Shown here: piece after piece, positions 60,196 through 64,000 of the stretch
Layout of the letters: each line of letters begins with the position of its first letter
How positions within the stretch are numbered: position 1 is the first letter of the stretch
Source: Nonomuraea endophytica
GTDB taxonomy: Bacteria > Actinomycetota > Actinomycetes > Streptosporangiales > Streptosporangiaceae
Direction of reading: 5' to 3'
Length of the DNA: 64,000 nucleotides
NCBI RefSeq assembly: GCF_014203235.1
Contig: NZ_JACHIN010000005.1
Span: forward strand, 62,001 to 126,000
The notes under the pieces: generated by a model
Database searches by the model: none
Seen by the model: only the letters and a program-made list of their open reading frames with translations
What the model was told of the DNA's origin: nothing
Position numbers and translations under genes: made by a program

Positions 60196-61088
60196 CGGTA
60201 CTCGGACGGGTCGGCCTTCTTGCCGCCGTCCTCCACTTCCTCGATGTAGCGCCACACGTCCGGGCGGCTGCCGTCGAGGTCGGTGAAGCCGTAGGCCTGG
60301 GCCAGGCTGCCGCTGTCGAGCGACTGCCCGGTCCAGCGCATCTTGTCCGGGTCCTGGGCCAGGGCCGCCACGGCCCGCCCGGCGAAGGCCGGCGTCTCCG
60401 ACACCGCCCAGGTGGCGTTCTTCGGGATGTAGTCGCGCCAGGTCTCCTCGGTGACGTTGAAGTTCTCCAGCATCGCCTCCGAGCGCAGGAACCCGGGCGT
60501 GAGCGCCACGGCGGCGCAGCCGTGCTCGCGCAGGTCGTGCGAGAGCGCGTACGCCAGCCGGATGACCGCGGTCTTGGCCTGGTCGTAGAAGAGGGAGAGC
60601 CGGTAGTGGCCGTCGTTGTACGTCTTGGTGCCGTCGGTCACCTCGACGACCAGGCCGCCGGGCTTCCTGGACAGCAGCGGCAGCGCGTAGTGGCTGGTGA
60701 TGATGTGGGTGTCGATCGCCAGCCGCATCAGGCGCAGCCCGTTGTCCAGGTTGTGCTCCCAGACGGGGACGTTCCACTCGGTGAGCCGGTCGCCGCCCCA
60801 CACGTCGTTGACCAGGACGTCGAGCTGTCCGTGGTCGGCTTCGATCCGCTCCACCAGGGCCTTGACCTGGTCCTGGTCGAGGTGGTCGACCTGGACCGGG
60901 ATGCCGGTGCCGCCGGCTGCGGTGACGAGCGCGGCGGTCTCCTCGATGGTCTCCGGCCGGTTCATCTCCGAGCGCCGCGATCCGCTGGTGCGGCCGGTGC
61001 AGTAGACGGTGTAACCGGCGGCGCCGAGCTGTTCGGCGATGCCCCGGCCCGTGCCTCGGGTGGCCCCTGCCACCAGTGCGATGTTCAT
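60192..61088 (-). CDS. SDR family NAD(P)-dependent oxidoreductase
   Basis: A 298-residue Rossmann short-chain dehydrogenase. The cofactor motif is VAGATRGTGRGIAEQL with YTVYCTGRTSGSRRSE, the latter favouring NADP. The active-site Tyr-x3-Lys is FYDQAKTAVIRL, and the usual Ser about 13 residues before Tyr is replaced by Thr or Lys (DGTKTYNDG). Substrate unknown. ATG 61088 (MNIALVAGATRG) is chosen; ten upstream residues are not conserved. It is divergent from the VOC gene across 80 bp. Stops of this gene and the WYL gene overlap at CTAG. Confidence 0.93.
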   Translation of the reverse strand: MNIALVAGATRGTGRGIAEQLGAAGYTVYCTGRTSGSRRSEMNRPETIEETAALVTAAGGTGIPVQVDHLDQDQVKALVERIEADHGQLDVLVNDVWGGDRLTEWNVPVWEHNLDNGLRLMRLAIDTHIITSHYALPLLSRKPGGLVVEVTDGTKTYNDGHYRLSLFYDQAKTAVIRLAYALSHDLREHGCAAVALTPGFLRSEAMLENFNVTEETWRDYIPKNATWAVSETPAFAGRAVAALAQDPDKMRWTGQSLDSGSLAQAYGFTDLDGSRPDVWRYIEEVEDGGKKADPSEYR

Positions 61089-61168
61089 GAGAACCACTCT
61101 CGGCCGGAAAGAGGACACCCCATGTCATGTTTTCTTCAAGATTCTCGCGTGATAAGTAAGGAGTTACC

Positions 61169-61717
61169 ATGAACGAAGAGTTCGAACTTCGCGGGGTCAA
61201 CCATCTGGCGCTGGTCTGCTCGGACATGAAGCGGACCGTCGACTTCTACTCGGGCGTGCTGGGCATGCCGCTGATCAAGACGATCGAGCTGCCGATGGGC
61301 TGGGGCCAGCACTTCTTCTTCGACGCCGGCGGCGGCAACGCGCTGGCCTTCTTCTGGTTCCCCGACGCGCCGGACGCGGTGCCCGGGGTCTCGGCGCCCA
61401 AGGGGCTGCCGGACCGGGGCGAACTGCTGTCGGCGGTCGGCTCGATGAACCACATCGCCTTCGACGTGCCGCCGGACAAGATCGAGGAGTACCGCGACCG
61501 GCTGATCGCCAAGGGCGTGGACGTGGGCGTGCTGCTCAACCACGACGACAGCGAGTTCGGCGTCGCCCCCGCCCCGCACGAGGGCGTGTTCGTGCGTTCC
61601 ATCTACTTCAAGGACCCCGACGGCGTGCTCATCGAGTTCGCCTGCTGGCTGCGGGAGCTGGGCCGCGAGGAGGACGTGCGGCACGAGCCGAAAACCGCCG
61701 CCGACCGGACCGTCTGA
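61169..61717 (+). CDS. VOC family protein (glyoxalase/dioxygenase fold)
   Basis: A 182-residue vicinal-oxygen-chelate protein. Beta-alpha-beta units are visible: GVNHLALVCSDMKRTVDFYS, MGWGQHFFFDAGGGNALAFFW, GSMNHIAFDVPPDKIEEYRD and VRSIYFKDPDGVLIEFACWL. Metal ligands would be His in NHLAL and NHIAF and the Glu in VLIEF. It may act on an aromatic or acyl substrate as a dioxygenase or isomerase. AAGGAG precedes the ATG. The next gene overlaps it by one base (TGATG). Confidence 0.93.
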   Translation: MNEEFELRGVNHLALVCSDMKRTVDFYSGVLGMPLIKTIELPMGWGQHFFFDAGGGNALAFFWFPDAPDAVPGVSAPKGLPDRGELLSAVGSMNHIAFDVPPDKIEEYRDRLIAKGVDVGVLLNHDDSEFGVAPAPHEGVFVRSIYFKDPDGVLIEFACWLRELGREEDVRHEPKTAADRTV

Positions 61718-62328
61718 TGCCGCGGCTGCGCCGGGTCCCGCGCGAGGAGGTCGCCGATCCGCTGACCGCGTTCTTCTACGACCGGCTGCTGACCGCCGGC
61801 GGCACCGCCACGGGCTCGCCCGGCGACTGGTGGGAGGTCTTCGCGCTCGACCCGGCGATCCTGCGGCACTGCGTGAAGGGCTTCCAGCTCTACCGGAAGT
61901 CCGCGCTCGACCCGGTGCTGCGCGAGCTGGGCCAGACGCGCGCCGGATGGGCCAGGCAGTCGCGGTTCGTCTACTCCCAGCACTGCAAGCAGATGCGCGC
62001 GATCGGCGTGCCGGAGGAGAAGATCCGGGCGGTCGCCTCCTGGCAGGTGAGCACCGTCTTCGGTGAGCTGGAGCGGGCCGTGCTCGCCTACACCGACGCG
62101 CTCGTGCTGGACGGTGGCCGGGTGCACGACGAGGTATTCGCCGTGCTCAAGAAGCATCTGCCGGACGAGCAGATCCTCGAGCTCACCTACATCACCTGCA
62201 TGTACGAGATGCACGCCACGATGGCCAGGGCGCTGCGGGTGGAGTTCGACGACCGCGAGGACCCGATCACCGAGGTGCCCGCACCCGAGGGGTACGGCAC
62301 CCGGGACATCGCCGACGAGCTCGCCTGA
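61717..62328 (+). CDS. Carboxymuconolactone decarboxylase family protein
   Basis: A 203-residue AhpD-like all-helical protein with a CMD core: ILRHCVKGFQLYRKSALDPV, ARQSRFVYSQHCKQMRAIGV, PEEKIRAVASWQVSTVFGEL and ERAVLAYTDALVLDG. It lacks the CxxC of peroxidase-type AhpD, so it is more likely a decarboxylase/hydrolase-type member. Overlap with the VOC gene (TGATG) suggests the pair act in one catabolic step, such as aromatic degradation; this is inference. Confidence 0.92.
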   Translation: MPRLRRVPREEVADPLTAFFYDRLLTAGGTATGSPGDWWEVFALDPAILRHCVKGFQLYRKSALDPVLRELGQTRAGWARQSRFVYSQHCKQMRAIGVPEEKIRAVASWQVSTVFGELERAVLAYTDALVLDGGRVHDEVFAVLKKHLPDEQILELTYITCMYEMHATMARALRVEFDDREDPITEVPAPEGYGTRDIADELA

Positions 62329-62565
62329 CCGTCCGTCTGACCGTTCGTCGCGAAGAGCCGACCGTTCGCCGATCCAGGTCCGGATTCCCGGCGGAACCTC
62401 ACTACTGTCACGTCGGATGACGCCGCCCCCGTCGGCCCACATATCGAGACATACCACCCGAAAGGTCTAGAAATAGGCCAAAACGTGATGTATCGGTCAT
62501 TGGGTGATCTGGGTTGTGACGCTAGTGTCCCCTCACTCGCGTACCACTGTCACACCGGAGGGGTC

Positions 62566-62766
62566 ATGGCCGAGCCGCCACCTCGCACCGACAAAGGCCC
62601 GTGGAACTGGCTGCTGATCGTGCCGATCGTGCTGCCGTTGTGCACGTTCCTGTTCAACGCCGACGAACCCCGGCTGATGGGCTTCCCGCTGTTCTACTGG
62701 CTGCAGCTCGCCTTCATCCTCGTCGGCGTCACCTGCACCGTGGTTGTCTACAGGATGACCAAGTGA
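62566..62766 (+). CDS. DUF3311 small membrane protein
   Basis: A 66-residue protein with two TM helices (WLLIVPIVLPLCTFLFNADE and LFYWLQLAFILVGVTCTVVV) separated by PRLMGFP, typical of DUF3311. Such genes sit directly upstream of sodium:solute symporters and may be accessory subunits. ATG 62566 has GGAGGGG immediately upstream. Its TGA overlaps the symporter GTG as GTGA. A 237-bp gap to the previous gene holds its promoter; I saw nothing else there. Confidence 0.9.
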   Translation: MAEPPPRTDKGPWNWLLIVPIVLPLCTFLFNADEPRLMGFPLFYWLQLAFILVGVTCTVVVYRMTK

Positions 62767-64000
62767 GCGGGCACACGACCGAGCTGGTCGTCTTCATCGC
62801 ACTGTTCGCCCTGGTCAGCGGCATGGGCTTCGTGGCCGCCCGCTGGCGTAAGCCCAAGGACATCGAGAGCCTCGACGAGTGGGGCCTCGGCGGGCGCAAC
62901 TTCGGGACCTGGATCACCTGGTTCCTGGTCGGCGGCGACCTCTACACCGCCTACACCTTCGTGGCGGTGCCCGCCCTGGTGTTCGGCGCGGGCGCGCTGG
63001 GCTTCTACGCGGTGCCGTACACCGTCGTGATCTATCCGCTGGTCTTCCTCGTGCTGACCCGGCTGTGGTCGGTCTCGCACGTGCACGGCTTCGTCACCCC
63101 GGCCGACTTCGTCCGGTCCCGCTTCGGCTCGCCGACGCTGGCGCTGGTCGTGGCCATCACCGGGCTGGTCGCGACCATGCCCTACATCGCGCTGCAGCTC
63201 GTCGGCATCGAGGCCGTGCTGCAGTCGATGGGCGTCACCGGCCATTGGCCGATCATCGTCGCCTTCGCCATCCTGGCGGCCTACACCTACCAGTCGGGCC
63301 TGCGCGCCCCCGCGCTGATCGCCTTCGTCAAGGACACGCTGATCTACATCGTGATCCTGGCCGCGGTCATCTACATCCCGATCAAGCTGGGCGGCTGGGG
63401 CAACATCTTCGACGCGGCCGCGGCCAAGTTCGACAAATCCCCCGCCCCGGGTGACGGCACGCTGCTCAACGTGGGCAACCAGCTGCAGTACATCACGCTG
63501 GCCTTCGGCTCGGCGCTGGCGCTGTTCCTCTACCCGCACAGCCTCACCGGCGTGCTGGCCGCCAGGAACCGCACCGTCATCAAGCGCAACATGTCCGCGC
63601 TGCCCGCCTACAGCTTCCTGCTCGGCCTCATCGCCCTGCTCGGCTACATGGCGATCGCCGCCGGCACCAAGCCCGTCATCGGCGAGAACGGCAAGCCGAT
63701 CGGCAACACGGTCGTCCCGGTGCTGTTCGACAACATGTTCCCCGACTGGTTCGCCGGCGTCGCCTACGCCGCGATCGCCATCGGCGCGCTCGTGCCGGCC
63801 GCGATCATGTCGATCGCCGCGGCGAACCTGTTCACCCGCAACATCTACCGCGAGTACTTCAACAAGAACGCCACCGACAAGCAGGAGGCCACGGTCTCCA
63901 AGCTCGTCTCGCTCGTGGTCAAGGTCGGCGCGGTGCTGTGCATCCTGCTGCTGGACCCGCAGTTCTCCATCGACCTGCAGCTCATCGGCGGTGTGATCAT
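62763..64000 (+). CDS. Sodium:solute symporter family permease (3' truncated by window)
   Basis: The frame opens at GTG 62763 and continues past the window end (over 412 residues). It shows about ten TM helices in the SSS/LeuT pattern: ELVVFIALFALVSGMGFVAA, EWGLGGRNFGTWITWFLVGG, DLYTAYTFVAVPALVFGAGA, SHVHGFVTPADFVRSRFGSP and MPYIALQLVGIEAVLQSMG. This resembles the monocarboxylate (pyruvate/lactate/acetate) uptake permease MctP group. Pairing with DUF3311 supports this. The exact solute is inference. Confidence 0.93.
   Translation, partial: MSGHTTELVVFIALFALVSGMGFVAARWRKPKDIESLDEWGLGGRNFGTWITWFLVGGDLYTAYTFVAVPALVFGAGALGFYAVPYTVVIYPLVFLVLTRLWSVSHVHGFVTPADFVRSRFGSPTLALVVAITGLVATMPYIALQLVGIEAVLQSMGVTGHWPIIVAFAILAAYTYQSGLRAPALIAFVKDTLIYIVILAAVIYIPIKLGGWGNIFDAAAAKFDKSPAPGDGTLLNVGNQLQYITLAFGSALALFLYPHSLTGVLAARNRTVIKRNMSALPAYSFLLGLIALLGYMAIAAGTKPVIGENGKPIGNTVVPVLFDNMFPDWFAGVAYAAIAIGALVPAAIMSIAAANLFTRNIYREYFNKNATDKQEATVSKLVSLVVKVGAVLCILLLDPQFSIDLQLIGGVI

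Overview
High-GC actinomycete chromosome. The gene order garA (FHA) - ftsR (MerR) - bifunctional nuclease - MerR - glycine-riboswitch-controlled gcvP matches the block known from mycobacteria (Rv1827 to Rv1832) and other actinobacteria. A complete conservon with two P450s, abundant secreted hydrolases and the protein style suggest a filamentous actinomycete, probably Streptosporangiales (Nonomuraea or Streptosporangium-like). The order-level placement is inference from gene content only. No tRNA, rRNA, CRISPR array, phage or insertion sequence was seen, so this looks like ordinary chromosome.

Layout. 0-7 kb: 5'-truncated UDP-galactopyranose mutase, an S58/P1 self-processing peptidase, a TetR regulator, a DUF5999 protein, a small alpha/beta hydrolase, a two-TM protein, a TPR protein and a secreted phytase-like esterase. 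7-12.5 kb: the gcvP/garA block, with a tandem glycine riboswitch ahead of gcvP. 13-17 kb: a mannose-1-phosphate guanylyltransferase fused to a phosphomannomutase-like domain, a CDP-alcohol phosphatidyltransferase and trpF. 17-22 kb: an SLC13/DASS permease with glycerate kinase, then a NarL-type two-component system. 22-28 kb: a methyltransferase, acyl-CoA dehydrogenase, an enoyl-CoA hydratase-like protein, an HSL-type esterase, a GATase-like protein lacking its catalytic cysteine, LysR and an NTF2-like protein.

28.5-36.7 kb is the most distinctive part: a conservon (cvnA-B-C-D plus CYP157-like and CYP154-like P450s) read leftward, and a padR-UbiB/AarF pair read rightward. They share a 345-bp region carrying three copies of one palindromic core, TCTG-N-CAGA, so the PadR protein may control both units. 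A 15-bp in-frame tandem repeat lies at the cvnA/cvnB junction.

37-50.5 kb: flavohemoglobin, an XRE/MmyB regulator, a BNR-propeller protein with a MoaD-like partner lacking the C-terminal diglycine, a serine hydrolase, thyX, a secreted M4 protease, doxX-marR, an amidohydrolase, and a fused trpE-trpG anthranilate synthase. The last is preceded by an apparently leaderless Trp-Trp leader peptide and an attenuator. 50.7-64 kb: a GT39 glycosyltransferase, a 1166-residue subtilase, a GDSL hydrolase, DUF4394, a CocE/NonD hydrolase, WYL regulator, SDR, VOC and carboxymuconolactone decarboxylase proteins, and DUF3311 plus a sodium:solute symporter cut by the window end.

Two themes recur. Short tandem or direct repeats (15-36 bp) sit at or just past the 3' ends of at least six genes. 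Three convergent gene pairs also end in a shared CTAG, so their stop codons overlap.
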